From contig CM025850.1 of assembly GCA_003952965.2 (NCBI GenBank), positions 21,642,058-21,706,057 of the forward strand: a stretch of DNA of 64,000 nt, written 5' to 3'. Shown one piece after another: positions 55,474 through 64,000 of this stretch. The position numbers and the translations under genes are program-made. The notes under the pieces were generated by a model. The model worked only from the letters and a program-made list of their open reading frames with translations. It did not search any database and had not been told where the DNA came from. Origin of the DNA: Morella rubra (Eukaryota; Streptophyta; Magnoliopsida; Fagales; Myricaceae). Within the stretch, counting starts at the first letter, position 1. Every line of letters starts with the position of its first letter.

Positions 55474-56831
55474 ATGACAACCCTTGTTAGTACCTCCTTA
55501 GCTGAAGGTCAATCCACAAATAGACCACCTTTGTTCAATGGGACTTGTTATAACTATTGGAAGGCAAGGATGAGATTTACATCCAAGCCGTGGACTATCA
55601 ATTGTGGAGAGTTATCTCAAATGGTCCTAAATTTCCTAGAGACAAAGAAGGTATGTTGAAAGATGAAAAAGATTGGGATGAGCTGATTTAAAACTTATGT
55701 CCTTGAACTCTAAAGCTATGAATGTGTTATATTGTGCACTTGATTCAAATGAATTTAATCGTGTTTCCAGTTGTGATACCGCGAAACAAATTTGGGACAA
55801 ACTTCAAGTGGCCCATGAAGGTACGAATCAAGTTAAAGAAAACAAGATTAGTATGCTTGTTCATAGTTATGAGCTTTTTAAAATGAATCCCTATGAAAAT
55901 ATCTCATCTATGTTTACTCGCTTTACTGATATTATAAATGGTCTTAAATCTCTTGGTAAAGAATACACTAATGTTGAAATGGTGAGAAAGATTCTTAGGT
56001 GTTTACCAAAGCTTGGGAACCCAAGGTCACCGCCATTCAAGAAGCCAAAGACTTGACAAAGCTTTCTTTGGATGAGCTCATGGGATCTCTCATGTCACAT
56101 GAGATGAATCAAGTAAAGGGAGATGAGGATGAAGGAAAAGGAAAAAGAGGCATTGCCTTGAAAGCCTCATGCTCTAGTGATGAAGAAGTTGCAAACCTAT
56201 GCTTCATGGCAAAGGAAGATGAAGATGAGGTACAAGACTCTTTAATTTATTCCTTCTCATTTGATGAATTGCAAGATGCATTTGATGAACAATACGTTGA
56301 ACTAAAAAGAATATTTTCAAAATATTGTTCTCTCAAAAAGAATTTTGAAAATATTGCAAAAGAGAATGATACTTTGAAAAGTCAAGTCATATCTCTTAGA
56401 GATGATCTTGCAAGGACAACAAAAGAAAATGAAAAACCTTTGCAAAGTGAGTCAAGTATTTTGATTGTTGAAAATGACACCTTGAAAGTGAAAGTTGACT
56501 CTCTTACAAATGATCTTGCAAGATTTACTCAAGGAAAGAAAAACCTTGACATTCTTCTTGGTTCTCAAAGGTGTTGTTCAACAAAAGTGGCATTGGATAT
56601 GATTCTTTCAATGATCAAAAATCTTATTCTTATATGATCACAAAATCATCTCCATCATTTACATTGTGCAACTTTTGTGGTAAATCTGGTCATATATCAC
56701 ATGTTTGTCCATCTAGAAAGAAATCTTCTAGTGGCATTAAATTTGTGTGGATTCGAAAGGACAGGATGAAAGAAATTAATTCTAACACCAAAGGACCCAA
56801 AAAGATTTGGGTACCAAAAGGCAAGACATGA
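55474..56831 (+). pseudogene. Element Y gag
   Basis: MTTLVSTSLAEGQSTNRPPLFNG..YNYWKARM at the start. After a frame break comes the core (55697-56056: CDTAKQIWDKLQVAHEGTNQVKENKISML, FKMNPYENISSMFTRF), then AIQEAKDLTKLSLDELMGSLMSHEM, an acidic region, coiled-coils (56260-56540), a knuckle CNFCGKSGHISHVC (56668-56709) and the basic tail KKIWVPKGKT with a stop at 56831. Three frame changes. The size and order are typical of copia gag of the SIRE-like group. Confidence 0.88.
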
Positions 56832-56849
56832 TTCTTTTTGTAGGAGTGC

Positions 56850-57238
56850 TTGAAGTCAATCGAAGTCAAGGAACATTGGGTTCTTGATAGTGGATGCTCC
56901 AAGCACATGACAGGGGATAAGAGTTGTTCAAATCTCTTAGCTCAAAAGAAAAGGGATCAATTACATTTGGTGATATCAATAAAGGAAGGACTATTGGTTT
57001 TGGAAATGTCGATCTTGAAAAAGAAACACCTCAAATCAACAACGATCTACCAAAGGCTTGGAATTTTGTCAGAAATCATCATATCGATCAAGTCATTGGT
57101 AATGTAGAGAAAGGTGTAAGAACTTGCTCTTCTCATAATCAAGCTAGTAATTTTGCCTTACTTTCTCAACTTGTGCCTAAGAATATTTATGAGGCAAAAG
57201 ATGATAAAAGTTGGATTCATGCCATGGACGATGACTAA
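56850..57238 (+). pseudogene. Element Y protease remnant and integrase-RT linker
   Basis: HWVLDSGCSKHMTGDKS (56870-56925) is the copia aspartic protease site (DSG). In another frame GSITFGDINKGRTIGFGNV follows; it then jumps to LPKAWNFVRNHHIDQVIGNVEKGVRTCSS, ALLSQLVPKNIYEAKDDKSWIHAM, which is the linker normally found after integrase. The zinc and catalytic parts of integrase are therefore deleted. Confidence 0.85.
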
Positions 57239-58640
57239 AACAGTTTGAGAAAAATCTGGTATGACATCTAGTTCCTAAACCCAAGGATTATCAAATTTTT
57301 GGTACAAAATGGGTTTTTAGAAACAAAATGGATGAATTCGGGGTTGTAGTGAGGAACAAGGCAAGATTGGTAGCCCAAGGTTACAATCAAGAAGAGGGGA
57401 TTGACTTTGATGAAACTTTTGCTTCCGTTGCTCATTTATAATCTTTTCTCATGTTGCTTACCTTTGCATTGTTTAATGATTTCAAATTATTTCAAATGAA
57501 TGTGAAATGTGCATCTCTTAATGGTTATCTTTCTGAGGAAGTGTGTGTAGAACAACCTCCTAATTTGTAGATGAAAAGCTACCACACTATGTGCTTCAAG
57601 CTCCCAAAAGCATATATGGCTTGAAGCAAGCACCTCGAGCATGGTATGGACTGTTGAGTTCCTTATTGAAAATGGATTGTCACGAGGTATGATCGATACC
57701 ACTCTCTTACTAAGGAAAAGGAAAATGAATTGCTTATCATTCATATATATGTTGATGAATTATTTTTGGTTCTACTAATGTGTCTCTTTGTGAAGAATTT
57801 TCCAAAGTCATGGAAGGTGAATTCAAGATAAGCCTCATGGGAGAATTGAGTTACATTCTCGGGCTTCAGATTAAACAAAATCATGAGGGCATCTTCATAA
57901 ACCAAGCCAAATACACAAGAGACCTACTCAAAAGATTTGGGATGGACAACTCAAAACCGATGGGTACACCAATGAGTCCATCAACCAAAATGGAAAATGA
58001 TAAAAAAAAAAAAAGGTAAAGACGTTGTACACACGAGGTATCGAGGTATGTTTGATATTTTCTTTACCTCAATGTGAGTAGACCTGTTATCATGTTTAAT
58101 GTGTGCATGTGTGCGAGATTTCAATCTTACCCTAAGGAGTTTCATCTCCTTGCGGTTAAAAGGATATTTTGTTACCTTGTTGGCACACAAGATATTGGCC
58201 TGTTTTATCCAAAGAGTGTTGAATTCAATTTACAAGGATACTCGGATGCGGATTATGCTGGTTGTAAAATTGATAGAAAAAGCACTAGTGGTGCGTGTCA
58301 GTTTCTTGGCCCATCTCTAGTGTCATGGTTTTGTTATATTGCTATTGGTAACTGTTGCACACAAATATTGTGGATGAAACAACAACTGAAAGATTTTAAT
58401 CTTTATTTTTCTTTCATCCCAATTTAAGTGTGATAACATGAATGCCATAAAGCTTCTTAAAAACCTCATTCAACACTCCAAGACTAAGCATATCGAGATC
58501 AAGCATCATTTTCTCCGTGATTATGCTCAAAATGGTGATGTTACTTGAGTTTGTAAGCCCAGATCTTCAACTTGCTGATATTTTTATAAAACCCTTTAAT
58601 GAAGATAGATTTTGTTTCATTCGTAAAAATTTGGAATGAG
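57239..58640 (+). pseudogene. Element Y reverse transcriptase and RNase H, broken
   Basis: RT pieces in changing frames: [35 protein letters not shown] (57300-57420), FKLFQMNVKC (57480), then VDELF at the YVDD position (57750; the second Asp reads Glu). Then MEGEFKISLMGELSYILGLQIKQ, IFINQAKYTRDLLKRFGM (57810-57950). RNase H: GYSDADYAGCKIDRKSTSGACQFLG (58235-58310), QHSKTKHIEIKHHF (58472-58515), QLADIF.KPF (58570-58600). It ends near 58640. Many stops and indels. Confidence 0.87.
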
Positions 58641-60518
58641 ATTTCTTTTGGAATAAATTAGTGATATGTGCTTGATTTGTTTTGTTAAATGTGTTAATTG
58701 ATTGCATTGGATATGTTTTGATCTTTGCTTAAATTGCTCTCTGTGCATTTCTTTTAAAATCATACTTGTTCCTTTTGAAAAATTGTATGTACTCATTTTG
58801 CATGCCATGTTTTTTTAATTTGACTTTTTTAAAAATGGTCCGCGTGGCACATAAATACTCACCAAGGGCTAGGGGTCAACACTCATTGCTTCTCTCTACC
58901 TCACATAAACCTTTCATCTTTCCTAAACGGCCAAATTCTCACTTTTCTTTCACAAATTCCATTACCCGTACTTGTATGAACCTTGGTCACTTTATGCTTA
59001 ATCTCATGAAGGCTGCTACTAAGAAGAAGAAGCTAGGGCTCCCTTATGGAATGCTTTTCATGCATATATTTCATATTCTTGAGGTTGATATGACTGGGGA
59101 AGTAAGAGAAAAACTCAAAGACTCCAAAAGTATAACAAGAAAACCCTTAGGTTGATGGGTTTTGTTCAAAATGATGATGGAGAATGGGTAAAGAAAGGTG
59201 TGGTGACACCTCAGAAAGGAGGTGCTTCAGATTCTGAGGAAGAAATGATGAAGATGAGGAAGAGGCTGACACTGAAAGGACTCCACAGGAACTAGGACTC
59301 CTATGGGTGAACAAACTCCTATTTTTTTCCTCACTGTAGATTGGATCATCTTCCATATTTCCTGCTGCTAGTTCTCATGAGCCTCACCTAAGTCAACATG
59401 AGGATTCAATTGCTGAAATCAAGGAGGAACAAGAAAATTGGGTAAGAATATGGAGGACATGCCACCAAGTATGAAGACAAGGATTTGAAGATATTAAGAA
59501 GCTGCTTGTTGTGCATACAGAGCGTTTTGGGGCTCTTGATAAGGAAATGAGGGGTCTCAAGCATCAAGTCAACAATAGCCTCCATGTGGCTAGTAATGTA
59601 ATTCAGCAAACTGTTGATGAGTTCGCTTCCACCTCTGCTGAGCTTCAAGCTTTTGTCAAATCATCAGCTCAGGATGTGGTACAGGCAACAATGGACATAT
59701 TGGTTCTCCACGACTTGGATGGGTGGCTGAAGAAGTTTGAATTGAGTATCCTCCTCCTCCTATCAAGAAATCCAAACCTTCTACCTCCACTTCAAAGACT
59801 CCACCTATCTAGCCAGCTGCCCTTGCCTCCCCTTCCCTATTTTTGATGATGCCAAAGGGGGAGAGTTATAAGGGGAAGAAGTTTTAAGGTTATATGGGGG
59901 AGAAGTTTTAAGTGATTATGTTGACTCTCCAGCTCTTACTGAGGACATTCCTTTTTGAATTAATCTTATTTTGTCCTCTTTATGTTTGTATTATTATGTT
60001 GGCTGAACACTTGACTTGCCTTTTCTATGCATATCTCTGACATTTACATGTCTCTATTGGATTATTTGATTTCGCTCATATCTATTGATTATCTAATAGT
60101 GATTATAAGGGATTTGAGAAGTGTTATCTCTTTGCACTTCATTGTGGAAAATTTGAGACTTGCTTCACAGGTAGTATTCCTAACTTTCAATTCTAAATAT
60201 ATGAAGTCTTGTGTTCTGTTGGTGGAAGTTTGGGAAGTTTGGAGGAAGTTATAGAAGTGTCTTACTGTTTTAAAATTTTGGGAAACCTCCATTTACAAAG
60301 GAAACTCTTGCAAAATTTTTGTAAAATCTCAAAGTCCTTTTTGCTAAAAATGTCATGAAAAACTCTTGCTTGTTCTCAGGGGGAGCTTTCTATTTGTTAG
60401 CAAATTGTCGGGTTTTTCATCAAAAATGTTAGCCCATTGAAAAATCTCTTGCTTGTTCTCAGGGGAGCTTTCTATTTGTTAGCAAATTGTCGTTTTTAAA
60501 ATGGTTTTTGTCATCATC
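58641..60518 (+). pseudogene. Element Y extra 3' open frame region
   Basis: Downstream of pol, an ATG at 58835 opens MVRVAHKYSPRARGQHS... to 59155. In shifted frames come MGFVQNDDGEWVKKG (59155-59200), an acidic Glu/Asp run (59230-59280), a coiled segment HTERFGALDKEMRGLKHQVNNSLHVASNVIQQTVDEF (59515-59625), and an end near 59845. A gene in this place is known in SIRE-type copia elements, but I see no signal peptide or membrane segment and no env-type feature. The function is unknown. The rest is non-coding with repeated GGGGGAG runs (59853, 60380, 60524). Confidence 0.55.
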
Positions 60519-60532
60519 AAAAAGGGGGAGAT

Positions 60533-61235
60533 TGTTAGCCCAAGGTTGTTTTGAAACAAAAGATCTATAATTGATTTTGATGATAACAAAAATTCTAAGT
60601 TTTGAAGGATTTTAGATTTTACATTGTCAATCTACTATTTTCTAAGATTTATTTCAAAGGTTTGAGGTTATCTCTCTAAAATATCTCTTAGTGCACTTGA
60701 ACACCATTACACAAGTTGATAAGATCAATTTTCTATTGTAGGTGTTTAAAGAAGTTTGGAATGGATTGTTGCTTTAAAGTTGCTATTTTTTCTCTCCAGC
60801 ACTTATAAGTGTCGACACATTGCATCATAGTGTCGACACATTGCACTTACACCAGAGCCCACTTCAATGAAAAAATTCACTGTCGCTTGCATTTTCAGAC
60901 TAAGTGTTCAATGGTGTCGACACATTGCACTGTCTCCGGAGAGATAAAACATGTGTCGACACATAGAAGACAATATGTCGACACATAGTGCAAAATTGCA
61001 GATATCCTGGAAACGACGCCAGATCATCCAAAATATTTCAAAAAGTCTTTTAAACCCCTCCAACGGTAAAATGAAGCCACTTGATGACCGTTGAAGACCT
61101 AGGGGCTATAAGAAGAACAAGATGGAGAGAGAACAGCTCGATCATCATCGGAACATCTAGAGAGAGAAAAAGCCAAGATCTAAAAGAAATCCATTTGCTG
61201 ATTCCTTCAAGTCCAGAGCTCTCATTGTCAAAACT
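60533..61235 (+). repeat. Element Y 3' LTR, truncated
   Basis: TGTTAGCCCAAGG start, preceded by a polypurine tract. Matches the Y 5' LTR to CTCATTGTCAAAACT and stops at 61235, about half length. Substitutions and indels against the 5' LTR show some age. Confidence 0.9.
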
Positions 61236-62066
61236 AGGATTGTAAATTAAACAATGCAAGGAAGGGCTGTTTATATCTCAGTCAAAATATGCAAAGAACT
61301 TAGTAAAATGTTTTGGTTTAGATAGTAAGAAGCATACCAAGGTACCAATGAATACCTCGGTAAAATTGAGTGCTGATTCTAATGGTAAAGATGTTGCTCA
61401 TACCTTGTATCGTAGTATAATAGGAAGTTTATTATACTTAACTGCTAGCAGACCATATATATCTTTTAGTGTAGGGATTTGTGCTAGATTTCAAGCAAAT
61501 CCCAAAGAATCTCATATGGATGCAGTGAAGAAAATAATTCGCTATGTTAATGGTACTATTGATTATGGTATTTGGTACTCTAAAGAATCTAACACTCATT
61601 TAGTAGGATATACTGATGCTGACTGGGCAGGAAATTCAGATGATAGAAAAAGTACTTCAGGTGGATGTTTCTACTTGGCACTAATTTGGTTGCTTGGCTT
61701 AGTAAGAAGCAAAGTTCCATATCTTTGTTTACTGTTGAGGTCGAATATATAGCCATGGGTAGTTGTTGTACACAACTCCTATGGATGAAACAAATGCTCT
61801 ATGATTATGACATTCGTCAAGATTCTATGCTTGTTTATTGTGATAATACGAGTGCAATCAATATTTCTAAAAATCCTATACAGCACTCAAGAACAAAGCA
61901 TATAGACATTAGGCATCACTTTATACGTGACTTAGTAGAAAAACAAGTTATTTCTATTGAACATGTACCTACAGAAAATCAACTTGCTGATTTATTTACA
62001 AAACCACTTGATTCGGCAAGATTTGAATGTTTAAGGCAAGCTGTTGGTATTTGTCAAATGCCCTAA
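61236..62066 (+). pseudogene. Element Z RT end and RNase H
   Basis: Resumes with GL*IKQCKEGLFISQSKYAKNLVKCFGLDS, showing an in-frame stop. Then SIIGSLLYLTASRPYISFSVGICARF, GYTDADWAGNSDDRKSTSGGCFYL (RNase H catalytic region), a one-base frame change near 61680, and QHSRTKHIDIRHHFIRDLVEKQVISIEHV, QLADLFTKPLDSARFECLR, ending at a stop at 62066. This is the standard C-terminus of copia pol. The preceding RT part with YVDD is missing. Confidence 0.92.
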
Positions 62067-62194
62067 AAATAATTGTTGGTATTCCGCTTTATTTAATGTA
62101 CTAGCCAATTAATCTTTGCTTAGGAAGTTAAATAATTTTCACCATTATTATGTTATAAAAATGTTCTATGTCTTATGTTGGAGTGGCTTTTAAA

Positions 62195-62660
62195 AAGTGA
62201 TGACCGGGGATAAGCTCTGTAAACCAAGATAAATGCGGGGCCTGGGCTGACAGGGATGAACGGGACAAGCCCGGTAATACAGGAGAGACCTGTATTGATA
62301 GGATGCCCGGGGACAAAGGCTGTGATACAGGGCAGTTTCGCAAGGCCGGGTGTGTTTTTAAAAGAAAAGCCCGGTCAGATAGGCGCTTAAATGCCTGGGG
62401 AAAAGCCTGTAAGACAAGCGCTGTATGCCCAGGATGACAGGGGACAAGCGCATGTATGCCCGAGAAGACAGGTAAGTCAGGGGAGCTGTATGCCCGGGAT
62501 GGCCAAGGACCAGCACCTGTATGCCCGAGGATGATAGGGGACAAGCCCAGTACGACAGGGCAGACCTGTTTGCCTGGGATGATCGGGCCAGGACAGGCAG
62601 GCTCCTCTAAGTGTTGAGATATCTCGTGATGCCCAGTATGCCCGGGGTATTTCGTCTAGA
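62195..62660. repeat. Degenerate GC-rich minisatellite, 31-34 bp unit
   Basis: TGTATGCCC recurs at 62422, 62453, 62487 and 62518, and as TGTTTGCCTGG at 62567. Each is followed by variants of GGGATGACAGGGGACAAGC. Looser copies extend from about 62195 to 62660. It is much more GC-rich than the flanks and lies about 130 bp downstream of Z pol. Confidence 0.85.
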
Positions 62661-62896
62661 CTCCATGTACTTAAAATATGTTTTTGTCTTTTTGTTCTTT
62701 TTACATCAATTTCCCATTATGTCCTTAATGAACCCACTAACCCTACGTCCTGCCGATACTTTCTTTGGCTTCCCTCGCCTCTGCGCCGCTAATGTCCATT
62801 TTCTCTAGTGCCGCTTACCCCACTTCTCCCTACTTGCATTTGTTTGAATCTTTCCCCACCACTTTGTTTAAGCATCTCTTAAGTCCACGAAAAGGT

Positions 62897-62946
<50 letters not shown>

Positions 62947-63528
62947 ATTTAATATTGACTAAATGTGAGATTTATGATTACTTGTGGTCCCGAAATCAGT
63001 TCGGGTTGTCTCCTAGTTTGGGTTTTGTATTTTCTTGACTTGTTGCATGTGCTTCTCACTCTATTACATGGTTTTGTTACTCTAGCTTACACTTGTGCCA
63101 ATTATTTGGTAAATATGAAAACTAGGTTTTCAAAATTTCCCCATTTGCAGTATAAGTCATTAGTTTTGAAATTCCTGGTCAATCTCACTACTAATGATTT
63201 TTATATAGAGTAATGAGTCAGTATTAGTTATTCTTAAAACTAAAATCCAGATTTCGTGGACAAATTGGTTAGTCAGTGACAATGCGTTTTTGGGTTAAGT
63301 GTATAAAATGAGAAATTTGCATATTGGACATCTAAGTTTCGATAATCCTGTAAGGATATCTTTAATAGATCATTCATCATATGTGCTTTATCGTTTTTAG
63401 TTCAATGGTTATTTACATACATGTGCCATGAAAGGGCTATATTACGAAAATAAAAATAAAAACAAAAATAAAAATTCCTACTTGTAAAAAAATTTATTGT
63501 TGAGCTCATATAAATAGTTTTTCCATAG
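62661..63528. other. Non-coding between minisatellite and last open frame
   Basis: Contains (TC)n at 62902-62944 and otherwise ordinary AT-rich DNA. Short open frames at 62611-62962 have no recognisable motif. It could be the 3' part of Z. Confidence 0.5.
62902..62944. repeat. (TC)n microsatellite
   Basis: About 21 uninterrupted TC units. Confidence 0.97.
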
Positions 63529-64000
63529 ATGGCTCGAGTAAAACATGCCGCAATAAAGAATGCTCAGAAAAGGCCAGCCTCTCCTGCCAAATCATCTCAT
63601 CAACAACTTGGCTCTCTCGTGCATGAACCAGTCTCCAAACGTACTAAGAGCCAAGTGGCTCAAAGCTCATCTCGTTATAAAAGGAAAGGAAAAACAACGT
63701 GACGCTTCACCTGACAATGTCCCTGCTTCAAAGTTCCTTAATGCTGATGCGGAGTCACATTATACAAAGAAATTCAGCACAAAGGGTGTCATATTGGAGA
63801 GGGAAGTACTTCTGGATGAATTGACGCATTTAAGGTTTTCAGACAAAAATTGTGTCCAGAGGATGGGAAAGCCTCTCACCAAACTGATTCCTCCCTCGTT
63901 GAGGAGGTGGTAAGAGAATTTTACTCTAACATTCATGCCATTTCTGATACAAATTCATTTGCCATTTACTTTCGTGGAACCTTTTTAGATGTTCATCCAT
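63529..64000 (+). pseudogene. Putative plant transposon protein (retroelement-associated), broken, runs off the window
   Basis: ATG at 63529 opens MARVKHAAIKNAQKRPAS..., a Lys/Ser-rich start, closed by a stop at 63702. The neighbouring frame continues with KFLNADAESHYTKKFSTKGVILEREV and TKLIPPSL to 63913, and a third frame with VEEVVREFYSNIHAI and FAIYFRGTFLDVHP. The ...F.S......Y......+.++.ER... then V+EFY.N+ and +RG. +.. P order resembles the so-called putative plant transposon protein domain often carried by plant LTR elements. Two frameshifts in 400 bp suggest a pseudogene. It may be the 3' accessory frame of Z. Confidence 0.6.

Larger units (their letters stand above)
53977..61235 (+). 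mobile_element. Copia element Y, integrase-deleted, with truncated 3' LTR
   Basis: 5' LTR 53977-55438, primer site 55441-55452, gag, protease, RT and RNase H remnants, a further open frame, polypurine tract (AAAAAGGGGGAGA, 60519-60531), then a 3' LTR from 60533 that breaks off at 61235 and runs straight into Z RNase H. The gag resembles that of X. The integrase core is missing between about 57010 and 57040, so Y is defective. The right flank has lost both the rest of the LTR and about 100 codons of Z RT. Confidence 0.9.
36193..62066 (+). mobile_element. Outer Ty1/copia element Z (carries nested X and Y)
   Basis: Z runs from a 5' LTR ending at 37366, through primer site and gag (37414-38344), is cut by X (38350-43735), resumes with gag-protease-integrase-RT (43741-46709), is cut by Y, and ends with RNase H at 61236-62066. 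The middle portion is present twice because of a tandem duplication (copy B 51040-53976). Its 3' LTR was not found in the window; the minisatellite at 62195-62660 and the open frame from 63529 may belong to its 3' region. Integrase and RT motifs place it in Ty1/copia; lineage (SIRE/Tork-like) is inference. Confidence 0.85.

Noticed and set aside
58641..59850. Envelope gene in element Y
   Set aside because: Position fits, but there is no signal peptide, cleavage site or membrane anchor; only an acidic stretch and a coil are visible.
62173..62544. 123-residue minus-strand protein
   Set aside because: Proline/leucine-rich frame generated by the GC-rich minisatellite.

Overview
The window is nuclear DNA of a flowering plant, most likely a eudicot. 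Two spliced host genes (a BODYGUARD-type alpha/beta hydrolase and a VAR3-type plastid zinc-finger protein) sit among nested LTR retrotransposons, a LINE fragment, a CACTA transposon, MITEs and microsatellites. The species cannot be told from the sequence alone. Coding sequence of the mobile elements is mostly broken by frameshifts and stops.

Layout. 1-327: degenerate end of a Ty3/gypsy integrase. 2265-3586: solo copia LTR flanked by a perfect 5-bp target duplication (AAAGT). 5146-5406: fragment of mitochondrial atp1 (minus strand). 6930-8578: LINE reverse-transcriptase remnant split by a small terminal-inverted-repeat element. 8654-10651 (minus): four-exon BDG-like hydrolase. 12889-17745 (minus): five-exon VAR3-like gene with a Tourist-like MITE in an intron. 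19101-26080 (minus): a Ty3/gypsy element with both LTRs (19356-24872) inserted in the coding region of an older gypsy element. 27627-31971: CACTA (En/Spm) element with a broken Transposase_24/TNP1-like gene. 31972-36192: AT-rich DNA, an old copia LTR fragment and a (GA)n tract.

36193-64000 is a nest of three copia elements, called here Z, X and Y. Z is the outer element (LTR from about 36193, pol ending at 62066). X is a gag-only element inserted in Z gag just after the zinc knuckle (38350-43735; target duplication CTACT/CTTCT). Y is inserted in Z reverse transcriptase (5' LTR 53977-55438, truncated 3' LTR 60533-61235). A segment from X gag to the Y 5' LTR (40493-47945) was then duplicated in tandem (47946-55183) across a TTGG microhomology. 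Z pol and the Y LTR start therefore occur twice.

The most unusual structure is an almost perfect 470-bp inverted repeat with a 48-nt loop inside the 3' LTR of X (41784-42774), present in both tandem units. It begins at a secondary polypurine tract and looks like a reverse-transcription snap-back product. If transcribed from the X promoter it would give a long hairpin RNA, so it is a candidate natural silencing locus. A second recurring pattern is an array of GTCGAC-centred palindromes upstream of the TATA box in two different LTR families.

Host gene models were built by hand from frame, GT/AG sites and family resemblance. Retroelement lineages and all functional roles are inferences from motifs read by eye.
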